Below, in pieces: positions 8,228-16,214 of a DNA stretch of 64,000 nt (positions are counted from its first letter, which is position 1; the number at the start of each line of letters is the position of its first letter). Made by a program: the position numbers and the translations under genes. This DNA comes from an uncultured Thermoguttaceae bacterium (lineage in GTDB: Bacteria; Planctomycetota; Planctomycetia; Pirellulales; Thermoguttaceae), in NCBI GenBank assembly GCA_938084835.1, contig CALKER010000005.1:186001-250000 (forward strand), read 5' to 3'. The notes beneath the pieces were generated by a model, which searched no databases, was not told where the DNA came from, and saw only the letters and a program-made list of their open reading frames with translations.

Positions 8228-9934
8228 CTATGGGTTGCGGTGTTCTTCCAGTGCGCGACGGAAGAGCTCCAATTGCCGACGGAGAAATCCCGAGCCGGGT
8301 TGGAGCGCGACGGCTCGGCTCTGGGCTTCTACGGCTTTGTCCCATTCCTTACGATGAAAGTGAACGTGCGCCAACGTATCCCAATAGGCGGCACTCTCCG
8401 GATGGAGCTCCACAGCCTTTTCCGCCCACTGAAGAGCTTGGTTTAAATCGCCGCCCGTATTCCCCACAAGCCAGGCCAATTGATTCAGATAACTTGCTCG
8501 ATCTTCCGGGTCGGTACTATCGTTGAGAAAGCGTTCCAGCTGAGACTTTGCGCGAAGGATCAATTCCTCGGTTTCTTGCCGCAGTTCGGGGATTTCCCAA
8601 CGGGCAATGAGCGCATCTAAATTTTGTGGATCCTGCTGCAGGGCCGCCTGGAGATACCGCTCATGCTGCTGCCGGTCCCCTTGTTCTTTCCAGTGGCATG
8701 CTAGGAAATAGTACATCCGCGAGCGGACTTGCCCAGGGGAGATGGCGGGGCTATCAAGGAGCGGAAACTGTCGCTCTTGAAGGAGTTTGAAGAAAGGCTC
8801 TAACACCTGAGCCCCGGCCAACGGCTGGCCTTGGTCGAAAAGCAGCTCGGCCAAAGCCTGTCGGGCTCCGAGGCTGCGGCGCGGGTCGGCTCCGGCAATC
8901 GCTCGGCGGAGCTCCGATTCTGCCCATTCGTTCATCCCGTAGTTGTGAAAAAGAAGTGAAAGGTCCACCATGACCTGCAGATGGTCAAAAAGCTCGGGCA
9001 AAAGGAGATTTCTCATCCGCTCGAAACTGCTATGTGCCTCATCCGCTCGTTGAAACAACTTATCAGCCAGGGCTTGGAAAGCCCACAAGCTGGCCAGAAC
9101 TGTTGGGGAGGTTCGATCGGGTTGGCTGGCCAGTAGCCTTTGCTCTTCAAGCACGATTTGCCGCCAGCGGTCGATGGCTTCCGGTTGTCCCTCCATCAAC
9201 TGATGAAAGACCACCGGCCAGCAGGCCGGCGCACGGGACGTATCACCCAAGACCCGCCGCACCACGGCTCCATATTTCGCCCGAGAATCCTTGGGAATCG
9301 GTTGGACCATGATAAGCTCCACGGCAGCCAACCGTGCCCAGAGGGGATCGCGTTCAAATCGTGCTAATCGTGCCAGAGGAGCCCAGCCGCGCCCCCGCCC
9401 CAACCCAGCCAGGATCCGCAGTACCCTGCGTCGGACTTCGGGAGCCCCGGTCTCGTAAAATCCCAGAAGTTCGCGGAGGTCGGCAGCATCCTCCGCCTGG
9501 TCCCAGCGTGTCGGGATTATCCGCAAGATATACCGGGCTCGAGCCACCACCTCAGGATCCGGGTGGTCCAGAGCTTCCAACAAAAGCTCGTAGGCCGGCA
9601 CACCGATTCGGATAAGTTCTTTTTCCGCCGCCTCACGTGTCGCAAAGTCCTCCGAACCAAGCTCCTCGATCAGCTTCCGAACCAAGGCCTCAACCGAGGG
9701 CCCAGCCTGACTGTGCGTCACAACCCCGTCCGGTTCAGCCTCCGGCGGGGAAGGAGTTTGTAGGTTCCACTGAAAGTTCGTTACCTGTTGACTGGTGGGG
9801 AGCTGGCACCCGTAAATCCATGGGCGTGCCCACCACAGACTCCCCCAGATCGCGGTTACGGCGGAAAACGTTCTGACGTAAAAAAGAACACCGTACCGCA
9901 AATTTGTTCGCATGAATTTTGGTGTCCGTGTCAT
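8228..9934 (-). CDS. Membrane-anchored HEAT- and TPR-repeat protein
   Basis: The 568-residue product begins with a basic stretch and one hydrophobic segment (about 15-40, signal anchor). A HEAT-type helical pair follows (EELGSEDFATREAAEKELIR ... ALDHPDPEVVARARYILR), then a long helical region, and near the C-terminus tetratricopeptide repeats (ALQWAEKAVELHPESAAYW, KAVEAQSRAVALQPGSGF). Such proteins are scaffolds; the partner is not known. A GAGGAGGGG motif about 10 bases before ATG 9934 supports the start. It could be exported or anchored with the repeats outside the cytoplasm. No enzyme domain is visible. Confidence 0.82.
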   Translation of the reverse strand: MTRTPKFMRTNLRYGVLFYVRTFSAVTAIWGSLWWARPWIYGCQLPTSQQVTNFQWNLQTPSPPEAEPDGVVTHSQAGPSVEALVRKLIEELGSEDFATREAAEKELIRIGVPAYELLLEALDHPDPEVVARARYILRIIPTRWDQAEDAADLRELLGFYETGAPEVRRRVLRILAGLGRGRGWAPLARLARFERDPLWARLAAVELIMVQPIPKDSRAKYGAVVRRVLGDTSRAPACWPVVFHQLMEGQPEAIDRWRQIVLEEQRLLASQPDRTSPTVLASLWAFQALADKLFQRADEAHSSFERMRNLLLPELFDHLQVMVDLSLLFHNYGMNEWAESELRRAIAGADPRRSLGARQALAELLFDQGQPLAGAQVLEPFFKLLQERQFPLLDSPAISPGQVRSRMYYFLACHWKEQGDRQQHERYLQAALQQDPQNLDALIARWEIPELRQETEELILRAKSQLERFLNDSTDPEDRASYLNQLAWLVGNTGGDLNQALQWAEKAVELHPESAAYWDTLAHVHFHRKEWDKAVEAQSRAVALQPGSGFLRRQLELFRRALEEHRNP

Positions 9935-9982
9935 CGGCCGATCCCCTCCTCACGGGGAGAGTTCTTGGAGGTTTTTTTCGCC

Positions 9983-10006
9983 ATTTGGGGTATCATTTGC
10001 CCAAAT
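9983..10006. promoter_or_regulatory. Inverted repeat upstream of the HEAT/TPR gene
   Basis: ATTTGGG (9983-9989) and CCCAAAT (10000-10006) are perfect inverted copies with a 10-base spacer, 49-72 bases before the start at 9934. The position fits an operator or a leader hairpin; no known regulator motif is recognised. Confidence 0.35.
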
Positions 10007-10171
10007 TTCTGGCCTCTAGCGATTTTAATATTCGAACACGCCCCAAGTTCGGGTGACACGTTCATTTTTTTGTGTTTGGTTCCTCTAGAGATGTTTTCCT
10101 CTCTTGCGCCATTCGTCGACAGCGGAGAGTGGCTGACCTTCCCAACTTTTCCTTCAGATATGTCACTTTAC

Positions 10172-10195
10172 TGATCAATTCAGTGATCAATCGAA
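10172..10195. repeat. 12-bp imperfect tandem repeat
   Basis: TGATCAATTCAG is followed directly by TGATCAATCGAA; the first eight bases are identical and each contains the palindrome TGATCA. Confidence 0.6.
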
Positions 10196-10529
10196 GAAAT
10201 GTATCCGCTAGTTTTGCGAAATATGGGCACTGAAGCTGTCTTCACCTTCAATCGTACCCGGATTCTCCACGTAATCACCAACTTAGTACATAGGTCCTGG
10301 CTGGACACCGGGTGACGGATCGACCGGCTCGGGTTTTAGCGCTCAAATTGCGTACCTGGGTCAGGGAGACGCGAGCTCGAGCGGGAAAAGTGCTCGGCGC
10401 CGCACTTGTTGCGGCCGGGTTAATGGCCTAAGGCATTTTGACTGATCGCGGCAGAATTGGGGCCCTGACGCACGGCGGCGGGAACATCACGGGAAATTCC
10501 GCCTGGAAACACGATCCCTAAACTTTTGC

Positions 10530-10561
10530 ATCGAAAGTTGGGATGATCGAAAATTGGGACG
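10530..10561. repeat. 16-bp imperfect tandem repeat
   Basis: ATCGAAAGTTGGGATG is followed directly by ATCGAAAATTGGGACG (two mismatches). It lies 52 bases before the hairpin at 10613. Confidence 0.65.
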
Positions 10562-10612
10562 GTTTTCAAGGAATGCCAAAAATTCCTGGGCGGAACGGCC
10601 CGCGACAACGGA

Positions 10613-10639
10613 CGAAAGTTCCCGTACGCGGAACTTTCG
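10613..10639. other. Strong hairpin, 10-bp stem
   Basis: CGAAAGTTCC (10613-10622) pairs perfectly with GGAACTTTCG (10630-10639); the 7-base loop itself contains GTAC. No T-run follows. It is in the middle of a gene-free region, so it is either part of an unrecognised RNA or a protein site. Confidence 0.6.
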
Positions 10640-11379
10640 GGCTAGTTGGGGTCGAAAGCCTGGGAAACAAATAATGAGATTTATTTCCTCGGTAACTATG
10701 AAAATTTTTTCTCTGCTAACGGCGTATGCAGGCTGGTATGGGAAGCCCGCCAGATACGCCTGGGGTCCATCGATTTAGGCCCCGGCTAGGCTGGGGGGGT
10801 GGGCCTGGCGGCCTTTCGGGCTAACCGTGCCGGGGACGGGATTCTCATCGCAAACCATTTTGTCGTACCGTGACACCTTGGGGCTAATGGGCCCAAGGAG
10901 ACTCCGCGCCTTTTTCCTAAAAAAACGATCATACTCCCCAATTTGACCTGTTCCGCTTCAGGGCAAATCGTCACGCCGGTGAGTGAAATGCGAGACGGGG
11001 AGTAAGTGGAATTTCGGCAGTCATCGGCCGAGGTCAGGGTTTAGGGGCTAGTAGGCTACCTGGAACTCTCGGGTTTGTCGGGTGTGTGGTACAAGAGCCG
11101 CCTAATTGATGAGGATTTCGCCGAAATGCATCTACCTCCCTTACGCCGCGATCTTCGCGGTAGGCAGGCATAATGGTGACTACCATGTTAAGAAGTCTGA
11201 AGCCCTCATCCGCACCACAAAGCACCGGTATTTTTCCGATGCTTGTGGAAAAAGCCTCCTCGTGTTGGGCTGGTAGCGGTGCAGGGTTAAAAGTTTGTAC
11301 TACGTGATTCCTCCCCAGGAAGGAACCTTAATTTAACTCTTTGATACATTCCCCGGCACTGCCTGAACCCAAAAAGTTC

Positions 11380-11994
11380 TTATTCTGTGAGTAATTCCTC
11401 CACTGCCGTTTCAATGGACTCGGGGGTGATGGCGGTCCCTCCGCTCAGCAGCTCCTTTCGGAGGTTGCCTTCTCGATCATAAATCTTGTAATGTGGGAGG
11501 GCTCCGTTAGTCACCGCAAATCGAGTGACCGATTCTTCGGAGGCCCCGTATTTTGCCACAAAGTTTTCCGTGCGGGCTCCGAATTTCTCCAGCGTTTTAA
11601 CGACGGACCCGATCTCGTCTGGATCATCAAAACTCAGCGTCAGGACTGTCAAGCCCCTGTCGCGCCATTTTTCTGCAAGCTCCAAGGTGTGCGGGAGCAG
11701 CTGGAGGCACGACGGACACCATGTAGCCCAGTAATCGACTAAAACTACAGAGCCCTTTTTGGTGGCCAGAATCCGGGCAAACTCGATTTCATCTACAACT
11801 TGAGCTGTTATCGGGGAGGCTTTCCGACTCTCAAACTCAGCGGCTGCTGAAGCCACATCGGTCACCGCCGGGGGCGGCTCTTGGGCCACTGGCGCCTGCT
11901 GACTGCAACCTGTCAACACAGGTGCCAGGGTCACATATGTCGCTATTCCAATTAGCGCAAACGCATTCCGCGTGGTCTTGCCGGAGAGTTTCAT
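11380..11994 (-). CDS. TlpA/ResA-like thioredoxin-fold lipoprotein
   Basis: The 204-residue product has an N-terminal signal with lipobox LTGC (lipidated Cys30), so it should be anchored on the outer face of the cytoplasmic membrane or in the outer membrane. The thioredoxin fold contains VVLVDYWATWCPSC with active-site pair Cys93/Cys96 and the family cis-proline segment GALPHYKIYD. TlpA/ResA proteins reduce disulfides in the periplasm, often in cytochrome c maturation. The AAGGAG motif 5 bases before ATG 11994 supports the start. There is no adjacent cytochrome maturation gene. A second thioredoxin-like gene lies 945 bases away on the same strand. Confidence 0.88.
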   Translation of the reverse strand: MKLSGKTTRNAFALIGIATYVTLAPVLTGCSQQAPVAQEPPPAVTDVASAAAEFESRKASPITAQVVDEIEFARILATKKGSVVLVDYWATWCPSCLQLLPHTLELAEKWRDRGLTVLTLSFDDPDEIGSVVKTLEKFGARTENFVAKYGASEESVTRFAVTNGALPHYKIYDREGNLRKELLSGGTAITPESIETAVEELLTE

Positions 11995-12939
11995 GGCGAC
12001 TCCTTCAAAGCACGTAACTTCCGATCAGAAGGCCGTTTTCCGCTCCACCAACCCCACCTTCCATCCTGCCGGCAACGGTTATCGGAGGGTCTCGGGCCAA
12101 AGCTCAAGTCGACCTGAAACGAAAGCGGTCCTAATGAAGGCGTATTACCTTATTAGAGGCACCATTTCTTCGTAAGGAGGCAACCTTGATTGCCCGTCGA
12201 TCACCCCAAGTCCGACACCCCGCGACCGACTATCAACCAAGCTCCTCAATGTCTTTGGCATCTAACGTTTCCAATCCCAACAGTCGATTTCCGATTCGCC
12301 GAAGCCCCCGCCCAAGGTTGCGAAGCCTGGTTACGCAATTGCGGGGAACCAAGCGGAGGGCTAACCAATGTTGCGTCCCGGGATTGGATGCTCCACTATA
12401 TAAGTCCCTCGATCCTATAAGTCCCTCGATCCTCCAGCACAATCTCAGCTTAGTATTCTCCACTTAAAATCAGAACCGAGCCGCCACTATAGATGAAGAT
12501 TACGGCAACAGCCTTAGCAATAGTGGGCTCGCCAGCATTACTCGCCAGCATCAACATATTGGCCCAGCGAAGGTACCTTACTGAATCACGCAATCCGGCT
12601 GAAGTTATAGTGAAATTGTAAATCCTCCGCTACTCTTTTTTCTATCAGTGCACCTGCACTCTGCGAAGTTCCGCTTGTTGCACGCGTACGAGTAAGTTTT
12701 GAATCCTGGTGCGTCTTGTCGTGCCAGATCGCCCAAAGGTTTCAAAACTTGTCGACTAGGAAAAAACAGAAAGCTCCGCTTCGCTAGAAACGGAGCCGTC
12801 TAAAATCCCCAACGGAAAATGTTTGCGCTGCACTTAGGTCGACGCGTAGTTTATTATCGTCGAATCGCTTGGAACGCAGTGGTTTTGCTACCAGCAACGA
12901 AGACACTAAGCGTCGCAGTTAGGTTCAGTTGAAAAAAAC
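11995..12939. other. Gap between the two thioredoxin-fold genes
   Basis: No gene can be supported in 945 bases. A plus-strand frame from TTG 12186 has a good AAGGAGG motif 5 bases upstream but codes for an Arg/Ser/Pro-rich, unconvincing 93-residue peptide. A 17-bp tandem duplication lies at 12400-12433. Confidence 0.45.
12400..12433. repeat. 17-bp perfect tandem duplication
   Basis: ATAAGTCCCTCGATCCT occurs at 12400-12416 and again directly at 12417-12433 without mismatch. Confidence 0.85.
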
Positions 12940-13545
12940 CTACTCGTACTTGACCGTGCAGCCACGGGCTTTTGTCTCGGTCACCGGGGGCTCCTTCCCT
13001 GCAAGGAGTGCGTCCACGGCGTCACGGAGATAATTTTTTGTCACTTTGGCCGGGTTGTTATTATCATCCATCGCTCCGATATAACGAACTTTTCGCTCCT
13101 GGTCCAACACAAAGAAATGCGGTGTCACCAAAGCCCCGTAATCGCGGGCCATCTTTTGGGTGGGATCGTAAATGTAGGGGAAATTAAATCCTTTTTGCTT
13201 CGCCCGCTCTATCATTTTGTCCAACCGATCTTCAGGGATGTTGTTGACATTAAAAGCGATCAGCTGCACACCTTTATCCTGGTAGTCCTTTACGAACTGG
13301 ATTATGCGGTCCTCGTACGCCACCGAAACTGGGCAGTGATTGCACGTGCACACCATCACGATGATCTTGGCATCTTTGTAGTCGGACAGACTGTGCTTTT
13401 TGCCATCCACACCAATGATCCCGGACCAATCAGGTGACGGATCACCGATCTTGACCCCGCGGATCTCTTGGGCCTGAGTGCAAGCAGCCACTAACAAGGT
13501 AGCCGCGAGCAAACAACCGACAATCGCGCCAAGTCTCCTCGTCAT
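12940..13545 (-). CDS. Secreted thioredoxin-family (redoxin) protein
   Basis: The 201-residue product has a signal peptide that ends in a possible lipobox VAAC (Cys22), then an AhpC/TSA-like thioredoxin fold. The active-site region is IIVMVCTCNHCPVS with a CxxC pair (Cys68/Cys71) and an extra Cys66; further conserved segments are DKGVQLIAFN and ALVTPHFFVLD. This group (peroxiredoxin-like, often annotated only as thioredoxin family) is common in planctomycetes; a thiol-disulfide or peroxidase role outside the cytoplasm is likely but unproven. AAGGAGG 7 bases before ATG 13545 supports the start. It ends with a lone C-terminal Cys (ARGCTVKYE). Repeated TTAACGTACGC boxes lie 63-97 bases upstream. 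Confidence 0.86.
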   Translation of the reverse strand: MTRRLGAIVGCLLAATLLVAACTQAQEIRGVKIGDPSPDWSGIIGVDGKKHSLSDYKDAKIIVMVCTCNHCPVSVAYEDRIIQFVKDYQDKGVQLIAFNVNNIPEDRLDKMIERAKQKGFNFPYIYDPTQKMARDYGALVTPHFFVLDQERKVRYIGAMDDNNNPAKVTKNYLRDAVDALLAGKEPPVTETKARGCTVKYE

Positions 13546-13607
13546 CGCTCAACCTCCTTTGTCTTGATTGAAGGGTCCACGCGGTACAACCACTTTCCGA
13601 ACGGAGC

Positions 13608-13642
13608 TTAACGTACGCCTTATAGTGGACTTTAACGTACGC
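13608..13642. repeat. Two TTAACGTACGC boxes, 24 bases apart, upstream of the redoxin gene
   Basis: Identical 11-base copies at 13608-13618 and 13632-13642 lie 63-97 bases before the start of the redoxin gene at 13545. Each contains the palindrome ACGT. They may be operator sites or the remains of a 24-bp duplication. Confidence 0.6.
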
Positions 13643-15185
13643 AAAGCTCGAGAATTATTTCCCATTAAGCTTGGTTCCAATTGAAACAGTAGGCGCAGTT
13701 TAACTGGCCATTGCCTCGGATCCGGATGGTACCGTCAAGCTGCCTCTTAATTTCCAAATAGTAGGACCTTTCTAGCGTCTGGGATTATTCCGCTCTCCCT
13801 CGCCTGGGCACCATCGCAACACTGATTCAAACCTGCCAGCCTTTTTTCTCTGGTTTAAAGCTGTCAGCGTTTCTTCTCTCTTGACCTGCGGCTACTCGAG
13901 CAAGAAGAAGGCGGCTTTTTCTGACTCAAATCCGGAAAGCGGCTCCGCCCAAGAGGCAACACCCTAGCGTCCACGCTGTAGCTCCAAGGGTCGAGGCCAG
14001 TCACATCCCGAAACACCCGCACAGCCACGAACTGGACGGTGCCTCGGAGCGAGCTTACGTGGTTTCTAAATTGGCAGATCCAATTCGTTGAGACCAATCC
14101 GGTCGGACAACGATCAGCCAAGTTTGCTCTGTCGTGTCCTTCAGGCATTGCTATTATTCCAATTGGCAGGCCCGAGGCAACTAGAAACTTCGTAAAAAGC
14201 TGTTAGAGGAAGCGCTCGAAAAATTCTCGCAAAACCACAAAATTTCGGTGACTAAGGGGTAATCTTGACTTCAGGGAAGCGAGCTCCCGCATAAGCTTAG
14301 GGTATTTGTGAGGGAGATGTTTGTATCCTTCGATATTTCTTCCATCTGTGTCAATTTCGCGTTTGGGGGAATCACCCCGGATTGCTTCAGAACCCTGAAG
14401 GGGTTCGCTTCGCGAAACTCCGCAGGAGGGTGGATCCAGCGTAGCTTGAGCGAGCTCTTTTTGCCCACAAGACAAATCTTTTTTTTCCAGAAAACGCATC
14501 CCCCTCGGTCGTCGGCCGAAGTGCTCCTGGGAAGCCCCTCGAAACTGGGCCGAGCGGACTTGCGGGTGGGGTCGTCCCACCGTGCGATAATCGAGCGTTT
14601 GATCTATCGCGACGAGGAATTTTCCACCCTGACCCGTAGTCCCCTTCTTCCGTCGGACGCCAACCAAATCAACCGAAAATTTCCGCGCAAAAATAGGGAT
14701 GGAAATTTGGCCGAAGGGACTCCAACCACGAGCTCCGGCTAATGGCCCATTTTTCACATTCGGTCCCTGTCCCTTGTCCTAGTGGTTCGATTATCCGCTT
14801 TATGGGGATCTGATTCATTCGTGCAGGAATACCCCCGGTCCTCCGCAGAGCTAATCGTTCTGGGCGGAAGTGCAGGCCCATGCTCACGTCGACGCAGACG
14901 GCATAGCCGGAGGATCCTGAGGAAACTTTGGAAGTCGATCTTCGTTGGACGAAATTCGGCCGAATCGAGATATTCCTCCGGCATGCGGTACGGATTGAAT
15001 TTTTCGCCCACCGGAAGGGCGAGTCCCGTATCATGCGAATCCGGTATTTTGCAGAACTTCTTCGGTAGGGAACATTGTTACCCGGCGGTTAGCGATTCGA
15101 GCCACGTGGCGGTTACCCAGCTGGATTAGCTAGCCCTCAGTGATCTTGAGCATAGGGATCTTATCTTAATCGCGGGGGATCTGCG

Positions 15186-15270
15186 AATGTTTCTTGTGGC
15201 TATCACTAAATGTTTCTCATGGGTCTCACTAAGATAAGTCCGGGTCTCATCAATTCTGGCTCTCATCGAG
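15186..15270. repeat. Degenerate tandem repeat cluster, period about 17-23 bp
   Basis: Two 23-base copies (15186-15208 and 15209-15231) share 19 of 23 positions, beginning AATGTTTCT and ending TCACTA. The GGGTCTCA part recurs at 15242, and as GGCTCTCA at 15258. The cluster lies in a gene-free region. Confidence 0.6.
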
Positions 15271-15362
15271 GGCTGTGGCTGGGTCTTGTCGAGGGGTGTG
15301 GGCGTGGGCCAGGTACCGCCGGCCTTCAGTCCGGGGACAATGCTATTCGAACTTCGCCCGTT

Positions 15363-15408
15363 TCACTGCGTAACTACTTTTCGGCTCACTGCGTCACTAC
15401 TTTTCGGC
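15363..15408. repeat. 23-bp tandem duplication
   Basis: Two directly adjacent 23-base copies start TCACTGCGT and end CTACTTTTCGGC; they differ only at one base (A or C after the GT). Confidence 0.85.
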
Positions 15409-16201
15409 GGTTTTGATAACAATGTGCCCAAGTGGAAACTTCCCCCACTTTTTTGCAGGAAGCACTCGCTGGGCTTTGCTTGAAGGGACTTCCCTTCAGA
15501 TTGTGGAAGCCTCCGCCGCTCGACTCAGCTGGGAAGTTCAACAGGCACGCATATTTCGTTATTTTTCGTATTTTTTCTATTTCATTCGATTTTTCCAAGC
15601 TTCCACAAATTCGACTGGCCTCCCCCAGCTGCTTGCCCGCTTGGCAAAGTTTTAGCTCGTCCTGGCACGCGGGATCCGGTGTTTTTCTTTTGGGAAGCTC
15701 TGGCGGTACCGAAGCACCATCCCGAAAATGCCTCGAAAACGTTGGCCGAAACCTCTTTGCCGTACTTCTTTGGGCGCGGCCGCCGGCACAGCTCGCTTAA
15801 AGCCTCGAATTAAACACTCTATTGCAAGTGCGAGACTGGGAGCCCATTTCTCCGGCCTTACCTGGCAGATACGAAAAAAAAGCAAGCCCGCGCGGCTTGA
15901 TGGTTCCGAAAAGCAGCCACACCACTAATTTGAGAGGCACTTCGGTTGGAAAATGCGGGAGTCCTGCGCAGGTGTCTTTCACCCACTATCGCTCAGCTTG
16001 GGGGCGATGTTTTTTGCTCCAGGGACTAGCCAAGCAAGGGTCGAAGCGTCATATTAAGAGTGGTGGAGGATCGCAGTGTGCTCGGTAAACGGCGGTGTAA
16101 AGTGGCTTGCCCTTCAGGGCTGTCGATCTTTTTGGTGCTGTCAAAACCCAGTGAACTTGTTGATATAAGATGGTCCTCTCCCTGAACGTCCCGTCCGAAA
16201 T

Positions 16202-16207
16202 AGGAGG
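16202..16207 (+). promoter_or_regulatory. Ribosome-binding site deciding a GTG start
   Basis: AGGAGG lies 7 bases before GTG 16215. The in-frame ATG at 16170 has no such site, so the GTG is preferred. Confidence 0.7.
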
Positions 16208-16214
16208 TGGTCCC

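Larger units (their letters stand above)
9935..11379. other. 1.4-kb gap with direct repeats and hairpins
   Basis: No convincing gene is seen; the open frames here are short and low-quality. Structures found: an inverted repeat ATTTGGG/CCCAAAT (9983-10006) 50-70 bases ahead of the HEAT/TPR gene, a 12-base tandem repeat at 10172, a 16-base tandem repeat at 10530, a 10-bp-stem hairpin at 10613-10639 and a 7-bp hairpin CCTTGGG/CCCAAGG at 10876-10898. The main ones are listed separately. Confidence 0.5.
13546..16214. other. 2.7-kb gap rich in short direct repeats
   Basis: No gene is supported. Open frames occur (for example minus 13864-14148 and 14203-14757) but they lack recognisable domains, good start sites or neighbours. 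A degenerate repeat cluster with about 23-base period runs from 15186 to 15270 and a clean 23-bp duplication follows at 15363-15408. The 3' end holds the AGGAGG site of the lipoprotein gene. RNase P, tmRNA and SRP RNA core motifs were looked for by eye and not found. Confidence 0.5.

Noticed and set aside
12186-12467. Plus-strand frame with AAGGAGG five bases before TTG
   Set aside because: The peptide is Arg/Ser/Pro-rich and runs over a tandem repeat; one good site is expected by chance in this much gap DNA.
13864-14148. Minus-strand frame of 94 codons, partly protein-like (VTGLDPWSYSVDARVLPLG)
   Set aside because: No ribosome-binding site, no domain and a Ser/Arg-rich end; too weak to call.
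14203-14757. Minus-strand frame of 184 codons in a large gap
   Set aside because: No recognised domain, no ribosome-binding site, mixed composition and an equally long frame on the opposite strand (14308-14742). Could be a relic, but not supportable.
15181-15410. CRISPR-like array
   Set aside because: Repeats are adjacent without spacers, degenerate in the first part, and there are no cas genes in the window.
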